53,832 nucleotides of DNA from Caldilineae bacterium. GTDB taxonomy: Bacteria; Chloroflexota; Anaerolineae; JAAEKA01. Positions within the stretch are counted from its first letter, which is position 1. Each line of letters begins with the position of its first letter. A model generated the notes under the pieces. The model ran no database searches, was not told the origin of the DNA, and was given only the letters and a program-made list of their open reading frames with translations. Positions 17,322-27,412 of this stretch are shown piece after piece. The stretch covers positions 1 through 53,832 of the forward strand of contig JACKBK010000024.1 of assembly GCA_020634555.1 (NCBI GenBank). Reading direction: 5' to 3'. The translations under genes and the position numbers were made by a program.

Positions 17322-18362
17322 GTGAAGAAACTTATCGTGACAATTCTGGGAATCGCATCGGTGGCACTGCTGGCGTCGTGTGGGTCGGCGGCGTCGGAAG
17401 CCGGCCAAACGTCCAGCGCGGCTGCTGCGCCAGCAGGCCAGACAAGCAGCGTGGCGAGCGCCGTTACACAACTCAACGAAGACTATGAAAACGCATTGCC
17501 GGTGGCTTCGCAACTCATCCTGGGGTCGATGAAGCTGGAGGATGGTGACCTGGCTGTCAACGCCGATGAGGCCGCCAAACTGCTGCCGCTGTGGCAGGCC
17601 TATCAGAGTCTCAGCAGCAGCGATACGACCGCTGAAGCCGAGCTGCAGGCGCTGGTGAAACAGATCCAGGGCGCGATGCAACCGGATCAGGTGGCTGCCA
17701 TCGCGGCCATGAAACTGACCGGCGACGACATCACGGCAACAATGCAGGCCATGGGGCCGGAGCTGTTCGGAGGCGGTGGCTTCAACCGGACGGACAGCAC
17801 TGGGTCTGGCGCCACTGAAAGTGGATCTGCCGGCGGAGGCGGCGGGTTTGGCGGCGGAGGCGGTGGATTCCCCGGCGGCGCACCGCCCGGCGATTTTGGC
17901 GGTGGTCCCGGTGGAGTTCCGGGCGGGTTCGGCGGCGATCAGCAGGACCCGTCAGCGCGTGAGACCGCCATCGCCGAGCGTCTAACGCAGGACGGCGGCC
18001 AGGCAGCGAGCTTCATGACCCGCGGCCTGCTCAACCAGTACATCACCAGCTTGCAACTCAAGACGGGCGATGTGACACAGGAAGACCTGCAGGCTCAACA
18101 GGCCCAACGCAACGTCTTCCGCTGGTTGCCGCTCGCGGCTGAGACCACCGGTATCCCGGTCGAGACGTTGCAGGAAGCCCTCGCCGGCGGATCGACCCTG
18201 GCGGATGCGATCCAGGCGCAGGGCGGCGACGTGGCAACGGTCGAGACGGCCATCAGCGACTCGTTGAAAGACAACCCGAATCTCGATCAACAAGCCATCG
18301 ACACAGAGGTCAACGCCGTGCTCAACACCGCCGGGGCGGCGCAACCGGCGGCGACTCCGTAA
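17322..18362 (+). CDS. Lipoprotein of the export operon, Gly-rich middle
   Basis: 346 residues from a GTG start at 17322, chosen because AAGGAG (17306-17311) precedes it and it opens directly into KKLIVTILGIASVALLASC, a lipoprotein signal. An upstream ATG at 17238 would bury the signal behind 28 residues. Residues about 40-170 are helical (LPVASQLILGSMKLEDGDLA), then a stretch of Gly with Phe/Pro, then a helical C-terminal part with TGIPVETLQEALAGG that recalls the DUF2680-like repeats at 4741-6481. Last gene of the operon, 86 nt after the permease, followed by a terminator. Function not known. Confidence 0.8.
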   Translation: MKKLIVTILGIASVALLASCGSAASEAGQTSSAAAAPAGQTSSVASAVTQLNEDYENALPVASQLILGSMKLEDGDLAVNADEAAKLLPLWQAYQSLSSSDTTAEAELQALVKQIQGAMQPDQVAAIAAMKLTGDDITATMQAMGPELFGGGGFNRTDSTGSGATESGSAGGGGGFGGGGGGFPGGAPPGDFGGGPGGVPGGFGGDQQDPSARETAIAERLTQDGGQAASFMTRGLLNQYITSLQLKTGDVTQEDLQAQQAQRNVFRWLPLAAETTGIPVETLQEALAGGSTLADAIQAQGGDVATVETAISDSLKDNPNLDQQAIDTEVNAVLNTAGAAQPAATP

Positions 18363-18380
18363 CAGAACGCTGAGCAACAC

Positions 18381-18417
18381 GACGCCGGAGCGGGCATTCC
18401 GCTCCGGCGTCAGCTTT
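18381..18417 (+). terminator. Terminator of the export operon
   Basis: GACGCCGGAGCGG (18381-18393) pairs perfectly with CCGCTCCGGCGTC (18399-18411) around a 5-nt loop and is followed by AGCTTTT. Confidence 0.85.
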
Positions 18418-18480
18418 TAGCCAGAGTCGCGCTGCCTTGCTAACCGGCGGGCGGCGCGACTCATGAGATTTTAAAGACGC

Positions 18481-18578
18481 GCCATCCACGAATAGGAAAC
18501 GAATGCACGAATGGTGGGCTGGAGACGAGGTTGCTGCCTTTGGCGGCATTCGTTTATTCGTGCGTCATTCGTGGATGG
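18481..18578. repeat. Palindromic CCATCCACGAAT element A, downstream of the GxxExxY gene
   Basis: CCATCCACGAAT (18482-18493) has a perfect inverted copy, ATTCGTGGATGG (18567-18578). Inside are more CACGAAT/ATTCGTG phrases in matching orientation. The element ends 2 nt from the stop codon of the minus-strand GxxExxY gene. Confidence 0.8.
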
Positions 18579-18580
18579 TC

Positions 18581-19033
18581 TCAGCCCTGCCCTGACTTCT
18601 TGACGTTGTCGCGACCGAGACGTTGAACCGGCTGGCCGGTCTTGACGCTGGGAAAGACCCGCCGGTATTCGAGTTTCCGCCGGCCGAAGTTGAACAGAAG
18701 GCCGACCGGCGCATTCGTTGCCTTCAGATAGTTGATAACCTGGGCAAGCTCGTCGTTGGTCAACTGGTGGCTGAATGCCTTGAGTTCGACGACAACCTGA
18801 TCATCGACCCACAGATCGAGCATAAACAATGCCACAGGAACACCCGCATGGTGGACCTGAACCTGATACTGTCGTTGGACGGCAATGTCGCGCTGTATGA
18901 GTTCAGCTTCCAAGGCACGCTCGTAAACTTCCTCCTTGTACCCTGGCCCCAGTGCGTTATGCACCGCCATGGCCGCGCCGATGATGCGGTAGGTCAAGTC
19001 GTTGCCCGTGGCGTCAGTGACGAGTTCGGTCAT
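18581..19033 (-). CDS. GxxExxY protein (PD-(D/E)xK nuclease-like)
   Basis: 150 residues. The name-giving motif is at GYKEEVY within NALGPGYKEEVYERAL. The nuclease-like core follows: LDLWVDDQVVVELKA gives Asp and Glu-x-Lys of the PD-(D/E)xK fold. The family is widespread but its function is not established. The start ATG at 19033 has AAAGGATG upstream. The gene is tightly bracketed by two related palindromic elements (18481-18578 and 19060-19222), which suggests that it travels with them or acts on them. The last ~15 residues are a basic, low-complexity tail. Confidence 0.88.
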   Translation of the reverse strand: MTELVTDATGNDLTYRIIGAAMAVHNALGPGYKEEVYERALEAELIQRDIAVQRQYQVQVHHAGVPVALFMLDLWVDDQVVVELKAFSHQLTNDELAQVINYLKATNAPVGLLFNFGRRKLEYRRVFPSVKTGQPVQRLGRDNVKKSGQG

Positions 19034-19059
19034 AAGAAGTCATCCTTTCTGCGCAAATT

Positions 19060-19222
19060 GCCATCCACGAATGGGGACACGAATAATCGAATAGCGTCTC
19101 TGCTTACTGGGTCGTTTGCTCCGTGAGAAATCAATCGGATGAGCATCGACGCTGTATCGGACTTCGTGCGATACGGCCCCGTCTCCGGCATTAGTGTATT
19201 CGTGCCCCCATTCGTGGATGGC
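19060..19222. repeat. Palindromic CCATCCACGAAT element B, upstream of the GxxExxY gene
   Basis: Terminal inverted repeats of 26 nt (19060-19085 and 19197-19222) with one mismatch by my reading. The outer part is GCCATCCACGAATGGGG. Total length 163 nt, like a miniature element. It begins 26 nt upstream of the GxxExxY start and also lies 3' of the KAP-FGE gene. No protein is encoded in it. Confidence 0.85.
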
Positions 19223-19270
19223 GCGCCCGGAGGGACAGAGTACAGGAAACAGCGGACAGTGAACAGGGTG

Positions 19271-21553
<2,283 letters not shown>

Positions 21554-21719
21554 ATTCTGTGTCCCTCCTTGGCTATATCGTCAAGAAATGCCCAAGCCTA
21601 AGTGGGTTTCAGTTCGTGTTCCGGAGTCCTCACCTAGATCGTTATACAAACTGCCAGCAGGTTGGGAAGCGGTTGGAACCAAAGTCTGGATATGTTCTGC
21701 TCTGGCTTCTATCTGCCGC

Positions 21720-21968
21720 TCATGCCGCTTGTAGGAGCGGCCGAACCGCTGGCATCTGATCGGCGCGCAAGGGTGCAATAGCGGAGGCAGGTACTGTGAC
21801 AACGGCGATGCTCTCACCTACGGCGTTGAATACCTCGAGGACGGCTCCCTCTTCACCGTCACGCGGATGAGGCACGTAATCAACGAGCATTGCCACATCG
21901 CCAGACCTCATACCTTCGTCAGGAACATCTCGGACTAGCGCCACTTCTTGAAAGAGCTTCATTTTCAT
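21720..21968 (-). CDS. DUF4926-like small protein, possible antitoxin
   Basis: 82 residues from ATG 21968, which has GAGG 7 nt upstream; a GTG at 21971 is the alternative. The layout LFQEVALVRDVPDEGMRSGD, then VAMLVDYVP and AVLEVFNAVGESIAVVTV resembles the DUF4926 family of small beta-rich proteins, usually found beside toxin-like partners. It begins within 5 nt of the stop of the DUF6883-like gene, so the two are translationally coupled. Confidence 0.75.
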   Translation of the reverse strand: MKMKLFQEVALVRDVPDEGMRSGDVAMLVDYVPHPRDGEEGAVLEVFNAVGESIAVVTVPASAIAPLRADQMPAVRPLLQAA

Positions 21969-21972
21969 CACG

Positions 21973-22293
21973 TTACCTCACTGGCTTGAGCGTCACGAAC
22001 CAAAACACATCATCGACTTGTCGTTGTATCCAGACCGTGATCACGCGAAGACTTCCATCGGGACCGTGCAGATTGCCTTCCACCTGGTAGAATGTGCCAT
22101 ACTCATTGCGCCTGTCGAACACCCCTTCGTGTTCGGCGATCAAGTTTCGTATTGCCGCTGTCAGCGACTCTGGATCATCACGCGTGAAACCGACCTGTGC
22201 CAGGAACTGCGACTTGTCGTTCTTGCGCCGCTGAACCAGCAGATACTCTGTTATCTTTGCCGGCGCGATGACGGCATCCTTGGGTATTCTCAT
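21973..22293 (-). CDS. DUF6883-like protein, possible toxin partner
   Basis: 106 residues. PAKITEYLLVQ, then FLAQVGFTRDDPESLTAAIRNL and YQVEGNLHGPDGSLRVITVWI match the layout of DUF6883 domain proteins. Such domains occur next to DUF4926 genes, as here (stop at 21973, next start at 21968), and are suspected to form a toxin-antitoxin-like pair; this is an inference from gene pairing. It lies upstream of the KAP-FGE gene in the same orientation, in an accessory segment. Confidence 0.75.
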   Translation of the reverse strand: MRIPKDAVIAPAKITEYLLVQRRKNDKSQFLAQVGFTRDDPESLTAAIRNLIAEHEGVFDRRNEYGTFYQVEGNLHGPDGSLRVITVWIQRQVDDVFWFVTLKPVR

Positions 22294-22357
22294 GACAACT
22301 GTCCCGAGGTGGTAGCCTGGGGCTGCTTTTTCTGAGCCTATGAGCGAAGTTGACTCG

Positions 22358-22386
22358 ATTGTAACACGGTTCTAGCAACAATCCAA
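22358..22386 (-). promoter_or_regulatory. Possible promoter of the DUF6883/DUF4926 pair
   Basis: On the minus strand TTGGAT (22386-22381), a 17-nt spacer and TACAAT (22363-22358) precede the DUF6883 start by about 65 nt. The -10 is good (five of six) and the -35 weak. Confidence 0.4.
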
Positions 22387-22476
22387 CCGGTTAACAGATA
22401 GGACCACCTGCAGTTGGTCAGCAGTGCCAGTGCATCATCTGTTCAGCCATAGTGGTCGACTCTCAACCTGGCTTTG

Positions 22477-23376
22477 TCAGTGCTGCACCACCTTAACCAA
22501 GTAACGCAACAACCCATCCACACACATATCCGAGGGCACGATCATCTCCAGGCGGTGGGCATCGGCCGGCGACAGGCCACCGGTAATGGCGTCCTCCGCT
22601 AGCCAGGCGCGGTACGCTTCCAGAATGTCATCGCGCGGTTGGCCGGCCTGCCAACCGGCGCGAACGAAGGCGGCCTGCGCGTCCAGTTGCTCCTCGACGC
22701 TTTGCAGGTGGTTGAGGGTGTCGAGGTCGCTGGGACCGAAGTGCGTGGGCAGCAGTTGATCTGGGCTGATCTGGCGCAGCCGCGCCAGGCTGGCCCGCCA
22801 GGCCGGCAAATCGATCTCCGGCGGGGGCGTCGGTGCGCGCAACAGGTCCAGCCGCGGCAGGCGCACCGCGGTCACATCGCCGCTGAAACAAAGACCGTCC
22901 AACAGCCAGGCCATGTGGTGCCAGGCATGGCCTGGCGTGTCCAGCGCCTGGATGCGCAGCCCGGCCGCCTCGACAATGTCGCCGTCGCTCACCGCGCGCA
23001 CCTGGCCGGCGGGCACGGGGATCGTCTCGCCCCACAGCGTGTCCATCGCGTCACCGTAGATGCGGCCCGCGGAGCGCAGTAACTTGATCGGGTCGGCCAG
23101 ATGCGGCGCGCCGATGTGGTGGACATGGACCGTCGAGCCGGTTTCGCTCGCAAGCCATCCGGCCGCGCCGGCGTGGTCCAGATGAATGTGTGTAACCAGG
23201 ATGTCGCTGATCTCGCGCAGATCAATGTCCGCGGCAGCCAGGCCGGCCTTCAGATTGTCGTAGGAGGAAGCCGGCCCGGTCTCGATCAACGCGACGCCGC
23301 CTGGGCCGTGCAGCGCGTAGCTGGCGATCACTTCCGGCAAGCCTTGCCAGTGGAGGTCGATGGTTTGGTAGGTCAT
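22477..23376 (-). CDS. MBL-fold metallo-hydrolase
   Basis: 299 residues. The zinc-binding signature THIHLDHAG gives His63, His65, Asp67 and His68; later ligands fit DTPGHAWHH and CFSGDVTA. The region around LLPTHFGP supplies a last conserved His. Members of this group are glyoxalase-II-like or lactonase-like hydrolases; the substrate here is unknown. The C-terminal ~80 residues are helical, as in beta-lactamase-like proteins with an added winged-helix-like tail. The gene is divergent from the AIR-synthase-like gene with 130 nt between starts. Confidence 0.9.
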   Translation of the reverse strand: MTYQTIDLHWQGLPEVIASYALHGPGGVALIETGPASSYDNLKAGLAAADIDLREISDILVTHIHLDHAGAAGWLASETGSTVHVHHIGAPHLADPIKLLRSAGRIYGDAMDTLWGETIPVPAGQVRAVSDGDIVEAAGLRIQALDTPGHAWHHMAWLLDGLCFSGDVTAVRLPRLDLLRAPTPPPEIDLPAWRASLARLRQISPDQLLPTHFGPSDLDTLNHLQSVEEQLDAQAAFVRAGWQAGQPRDDILEAYRAWLAEDAITGGLSPADAHRLEMIVPSDMCVDGLLRYLVKVVQH

Positions 23377-23506
23377 GATTCACTCTCAGGATGGTGCTCG
23401 TTTCTGCTTCTGCTCCAATTATGCCATAATCTGTGGTGAAAGGTGCAGACAGGCTGGATCGCAGTCTGCTGCTCACACTCGAAGACGCGATAAAAAAGAA
23501 AGCCCC

Positions 23507-24529
23507 ATGCAAGATTCGTTGCTCCTTCCCGCCGGCAAGCTACCACACGCCCTGCTGGACCAGTTGCTGCGCTGCTTTTCGTCCACCGATCCGCGCCTCG
23601 TCGTCGGGCCGCAAATGGGCGAGGATGCCGCGGTCATCGACTTCGGCGACACGTATCTCGTTGCCAAGACCGACCCAATCACCTTTGCCGCGGACGAGAT
23701 CGGCTGGTACGCGGTCAACGTCAATGCCAACGACATCGCTGTGATGGGCGCCACCCCGCGCTGGTTCCTGGCGACCATCCTGTTGCCGGAGCGGTCAGCC
23801 ACGGCCGCGCTGGCCGAGGCAATCTACAGCCAGATCGCCGGCGCCTGCGATGAGCTAGGGGTCGCGCTGGCCGGCGGGCACACCGAGATCACCGTCGGGC
23901 TGGAACGGCCTATCGTAGCCGGGTTCATGCTGGGCGAGGTGGCACGCGAGCGGCTGGTACGTTCGTCAGGCGTACAGCCGGGCGATGCGCTGATCCTGGC
24001 GGGCAGCGTTCCCGTTGAGGGGACGGCGCTTATCGCGCGTGAGAAGGAAAGCGAGCTGCTGGCGCGTGGCATCGATGCAGCGCTGATAAGACAGGCGCAG
24101 GGGTTCCTGCACGACCCGGGCATCAGCGTCGTGCGCACGGCGCGGCTGGCGGCGGAGACGGTGTCCGTTCACGCCATGCATGATCCCACCGAGGGTGGAC
24201 TGGCGACGGGAATCTGGGAGGTCGCTCAGGCGTCAGGCGTTGGGATGGCGATCGACCTGGACGCCGTGCCCATCGCGCCGGAAAGCCGCGCTGTGTGCGG
24301 TGCGTTCGGGCTGGACCCGATGGGAACGATCGCGTCGGGCGCGCTTCTGCTGGCTGTGGCCGCTGAGGACGTGACAAGGTTGCTTGACACGCTTACCGCG
24401 GCCGGGCTGCCGGCTAGCCAGATCGGTACGGCGACGATCCGCGGCGGTGAACTGGTGGCTGTTCGCAATGGCCGGCAGGCCGCGTTTCCGCGATTCGCTG
24501 TGGACGAGATTGCTCGGTTGTTCGGTTGA
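23507..24529 (+). CDS. AIR synthase-related protein (HypE/PurM fold)
   Basis: 340 residues from ATG 23507. N-terminal AIRS domain with MGEDAAVIDFGDTYLVAKTDPIT and VNANDIAVMGATPRWF; C-terminal AIRS_C with LVRSSGVQPGDALILAG and HDPTEGGLATGIWEVA. This fold serves ATP-dependent enzymes such as HypE, PurM and ThiL. The C-terminal PRIC tail with its Cys, essential in HypE, is absent (ends VDEIARLFG), and no hyp genes are near, so it should not be called hypE. In-frame ATG 23375 would overlap the promoter region shared with the divergent hydrolase gene. Confidence 0.85.
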   Translation: MQDSLLLPAGKLPHALLDQLLRCFSSTDPRLVVGPQMGEDAAVIDFGDTYLVAKTDPITFAADEIGWYAVNVNANDIAVMGATPRWFLATILLPERSATAALAEAIYSQIAGACDELGVALAGGHTEITVGLERPIVAGFMLGEVARERLVRSSGVQPGDALILAGSVPVEGTALIAREKESELLARGIDAALIRQAQGFLHDPGISVVRTARLAAETVSVHAMHDPTEGGLATGIWEVAQASGVGMAIDLDAVPIAPESRAVCGAFGLDPMGTIASGALLLAVAAEDVTRLLDTLTAAGLPASQIGTATIRGGELVAVRNGRQAAFPRFAVDEIARLFG

Positions 24530-24675
24530 TAAAATTGAACAAACGCGTTGACATCGCGTAAGGGATCGGCTAAAAGCAGGTTGCGGTGCAGCGCAATGAT
24601 CTGATCCGATTGATCAGTGCTCGGAAGGCTGATCGAGATGAGAAGAGAGATGATGAACAATCTGTGGAAATAACT

Positions 24676-24699
24676 CCCCCTCTCCCAGCGGAGAGGGGG
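24676..24699. terminator. Bidirectional hairpin between convergent genes
   Basis: CCCCCTCTCC (24676-24685) and GGAGAGGGGG (24690-24699) form a perfect 10-bp stem around CAGC. It lies between the AIR-synthase-like gene and the minus-strand glycosyltransferase. T-tracts are weak, so it may instead be a dispersed repeat. Confidence 0.5.
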
Positions 24700-24712
24700 G
24701 AGGGAGATGTTT

Positions 24713-26512
24713 CTACCGTCGCGTCGCGTTGGCCAGCCCAGGCAGCAGGTAGTCGCTGACGACCACCTCCCAGCTCATGCGCTTGCCTACCTGCTGGCCT
24801 GTCGTCAGCAGCGCTTGCATTTCATCACTGTTCTTGGGGAGCCGTTCCACAATCTGGCGCGCGACGTAGGCGCTGTTGTAGCCCTCGATCTGGTCGCGTT
24901 CGGCCGTGCCGATGTTGAGCGCGTCCCACGGGCTGAATACCTGCCAGCCCGGCGGCAGGCTGGTGTAGTTGGCCACGATGAGGTTGTTGAAGTCGGCCAA
25001 CTCGACCTCCTCGCGCGTCTTCTCCAGCGCTCGCTGGGCAAAGCCGATGCAGCCGCAAACGTTGCTGACCACGCACAGCGCGCCGAAGCTCAACGGCTCC
25101 ACCTGGGCGATGCCGAACGGTTCGTAGATGCTCTGGCCGAACTCCAGATCGGAGCCGCGGCGGATGTCCATGAACTCCATGTCGGCCGGCATGCGGCTGC
25201 CGCAGCGGTCCTGGCTCCAGCCAAACTGGTTGACCAACACGATCTTCAGCGCCCGCGATCCCCAGTTGAACGCCGAGATACTGTTGTAAAGCGACACCTC
25301 CAGGTCTACCAGATCGCCGTTGTCCCAGCGGTGACGCACCGGCCAGCCATACTCCGCTTCCCAGCGAAACACATCCTCCGATCGCCGGCCGGCCGGCTGC
25401 GTGGTGGTCAACATATAGAGCACGGCTGTCTTGCCCTGCTCGGCCAGCAGCCAGTCCAGATGCTCGGCAACGCGAATGTCGCGCCACATGGCTTTGCTCA
25501 GCACCAACCGGGTGACGTGGGTGAAAACGTAGTCAGGCCGGTAGCCCAGCAGATTTTCCGTGTAGTCTTGCAGCCGCGCCTTGCTGACCAGTTTCTCGTC
25601 CAGCGACAGAGGAAATGAGGGCACGCCGTTGTAGACCAGATCGATGTTGGCGCCGCGGAACATGCCGCCCAGGAATCGCAACTCCTCCACCACCAGATCG
25701 CCGACCGCGAAGATATTGTCGCAGCGCAGAGTTTGCTTGAGCAGAGCGTGCTTGTAGAAATTGTCGCGGCTGCCGAAAACGCTGTCCATGGTGGCGTTGT
25801 AATAAGGCGCGGTCCACATCGCGTTGTAGAAGCGGGTGTCGTGGCCGCCGTCGAACTCGACCACATTGCGCGCGGTGGCCGTCTCATGGGCATAAAAGAT
25901 CGTGCGCCAGTCCCATGGATCGGCGAGCTGGGCCGCAAAGGCCAGCGGCAGGCCCATCCACTCATGGGCCAGGATGAAGCGGTCGTTGTCCTGCTTGCCC
26001 GGCCCGCCGTCGCCCGGTCCAACAAGGCTGCGCAGCGCAGCATAGCTGGCCGGAGCTGAGCGAACAAAGTCCTTGTACTCCGGGTCGTAGTCGAACTTGC
26101 CCGAGTCGACGCCATAGTGCTGCCAGAGGAAGTACTTGAAATCGTTGACCGGACCTTCCTTGGCGTGGATCGAGTCGATCAAAATCACCTCGTGCTCGGC
26201 AGAGCCAAACTTGCGTTTGCCGTAGAGCAGGGCAACGCCATAGTCGTTTTCAACCGCGCTCAGCACAGCGGCCAACGCCGGCTCGGCGTTGTTGACACCG
26301 AAGACGGGCGCGTGGATCACGGCCAGCTTGTTGCGCGGCGAGAGCAGGCGCTCCACGGTCATCGAGTCGTACCGGTTGAACGTCCCGACCAGGACGGTAC
26401 GCTCAACCGCCGCGTTGTAGTTGGCTGATGCCAGCAGCCCATCCAGGACTGCGCCGATTCCGCCGACTTTGAGGCCGGCTTCGTGGGTTGCGTGAACGAC
26501 AAGATTTATCAT
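24713..26512 (-). CDS. GT-B glycosyltransferase, glycogen/starch-synthase-like
   Basis: 599 residues from ATG 26512 (AAAGGAT upstream); an ATG 66 nt earlier gives a basic extension and is less likely. The N-terminus HEAGLKVGGIGAVLDGLLAS is the donor-site loop (K-V-G-G) of glycogen/starch synthases (GT5). The C-terminal half has SIYEPFGIAQVEPLSFGALC, the E-x-P-F-G-x-x-x-x-E motif that binds the sugar nucleotide. It is longer than bacterial GlgA (about 480), with insertions in the N-terminal half such as DFKYFLWQHYGVDSGKFDYD, as in eukaryote-like synthases. The exact product is unknown. Confidence 0.83.
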   Translation of the reverse strand: MINLVVHATHEAGLKVGGIGAVLDGLLASANYNAAVERTVLVGTFNRYDSMTVERLLSPRNKLAVIHAPVFGVNNAEPALAAVLSAVENDYGVALLYGKRKFGSAEHEVILIDSIHAKEGPVNDFKYFLWQHYGVDSGKFDYDPEYKDFVRSAPASYAALRSLVGPGDGGPGKQDNDRFILAHEWMGLPLAFAAQLADPWDWRTIFYAHETATARNVVEFDGGHDTRFYNAMWTAPYYNATMDSVFGSRDNFYKHALLKQTLRCDNIFAVGDLVVEELRFLGGMFRGANIDLVYNGVPSFPLSLDEKLVSKARLQDYTENLLGYRPDYVFTHVTRLVLSKAMWRDIRVAEHLDWLLAEQGKTAVLYMLTTTQPAGRRSEDVFRWEAEYGWPVRHRWDNGDLVDLEVSLYNSISAFNWGSRALKIVLVNQFGWSQDRCGSRMPADMEFMDIRRGSDLEFGQSIYEPFGIAQVEPLSFGALCVVSNVCGCIGFAQRALEKTREEVELADFNNLIVANYTSLPPGWQVFSPWDALNIGTAERDQIEGYNSAYVARQIVERLPKNSDEMQALLTTGQQVGKRMSWEVVVSDYLLPGLANATRR

Positions 26513-26728
26513 AGCTGATCCTTTACGAAGATGAGTGATACGCTGGCGGTTGGAACGGAAGGGTTTCAGGTCGCGCAAGCAAATTATAGCACAAGTTGGC
26601 CTGAACCGGGGATGCAGATCAGTTGTGGCAGAGTTGCACGAAGAGGGTCATCTTGGTTACAATACGGCCTGCCTGTCTGTCGAGTTCGCCAATTACACAT
26701 TTTGCAAGCGCAACACCGAGAGTCACCC

Positions 26729-27151
26729 ATGATAACCAAGATCAACCACATCGCGATCGTCGTCAACAACCTGGACACGGCCTTGCAGGCCTACCACGAG
26801 ACGTTGGGTCTGCCGATTGGCGAGCGCAAGGTCATGCCGCAACAAGAGGTGGAGATAGCGTTCTTACCTACAGGCGACAGCCTCATCGAGTTGATCACGC
26901 CCACCACCGAGGACTCCGGCGTCGCAAAATACCTGGCCAAACGCGGTGAGGGCTTGCACCATATCTGTCTTGAGGTAACCGACGTCGATGCTGCGCTGGC
27001 CGAGATGCTGGCGCGCGGCGCGCAGCTCATCAACGACACGCCGGTGCAGGCTGCTGAGGGTCGCGCCTTCTTTCTCCATCCCAAGGGCACCCATGGCGTG
27101 CTGATCGAGTTGCTGGAGCCGTACCCGAACAGCGCGCCCGGATCCGACTGA
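26729..27151 (+). CDS. mce: Methylmalonyl-CoA epimerase
   Basis: 140 residues, one VOC/glyoxalase domain pair. NHIAIVVNNLDTALQAYHETLG opens the first beta-alpha-beta-beta-beta unit; His in NHIAI, His in GLHHICLEV and Glu in GVLIELLEP fit the metal site. It interconverts (R)- and (S)-methylmalonyl-CoA in propionate and branched-chain degradation. The start at 26729 yields the usual family length. It stands alone; the mutase and carboxylase are not in the window. Confidence 0.92.
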   Translation: MITKINHIAIVVNNLDTALQAYHETLGLPIGERKVMPQQEVEIAFLPTGDSLIELITPTTEDSGVAKYLAKRGEGLHHICLEVTDVDAALAEMLARGAQLINDTPVQAAEGRAFFLHPKGTHGVLIELLEPYPNSAPGSD

Positions 27152-27188
27152 CGGTAATCCGTAACTGCTCACCTGTCACGCTTCGCGC

Positions 27189-27236
27189 CGCGAAGGCGGG
27201 AATCCACTCTCGCAGACCTGGATTCCCGCCTTCGCG
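27189..27236. repeat. Palindromic CGCGAAGGCGGGAATCCA repeat
   Basis: A perfect 18-bp inverted repeat (27189-27206 with 27219-27236) around a 12-nt loop, followed by GGGAATGACG. Related palindromes are at 44389-44418 and, more weakly, 11852-11869. It lies after the epimerase gene and may also act as a terminator. Confidence 0.8.
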
Positions 27237-27412
27237 GGAATGACGCCACTCTGTAGGCTGAGTAGTTACGGTGGCGCAACTGGATATCGTGCGGTTGGCG
27301 CTGGCTTCGAGTTGAAACGTGAAGAGGTGAGACGTGAGTTCGCGTTGTCAGGCCAGTCCTCATGGTACACCTTTCACCACACGAAACCCCAAAAAGACAC
27401 AAAGGTGAGCGC

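Noticed and set aside
23507..24529. Annotation as HypE hydrogenase maturation factor
   Set aside because: The C-terminal Cys tail needed for HypE chemistry is missing and no hyp or hydrogenase genes are near. Only the AIR synthase fold is supported.
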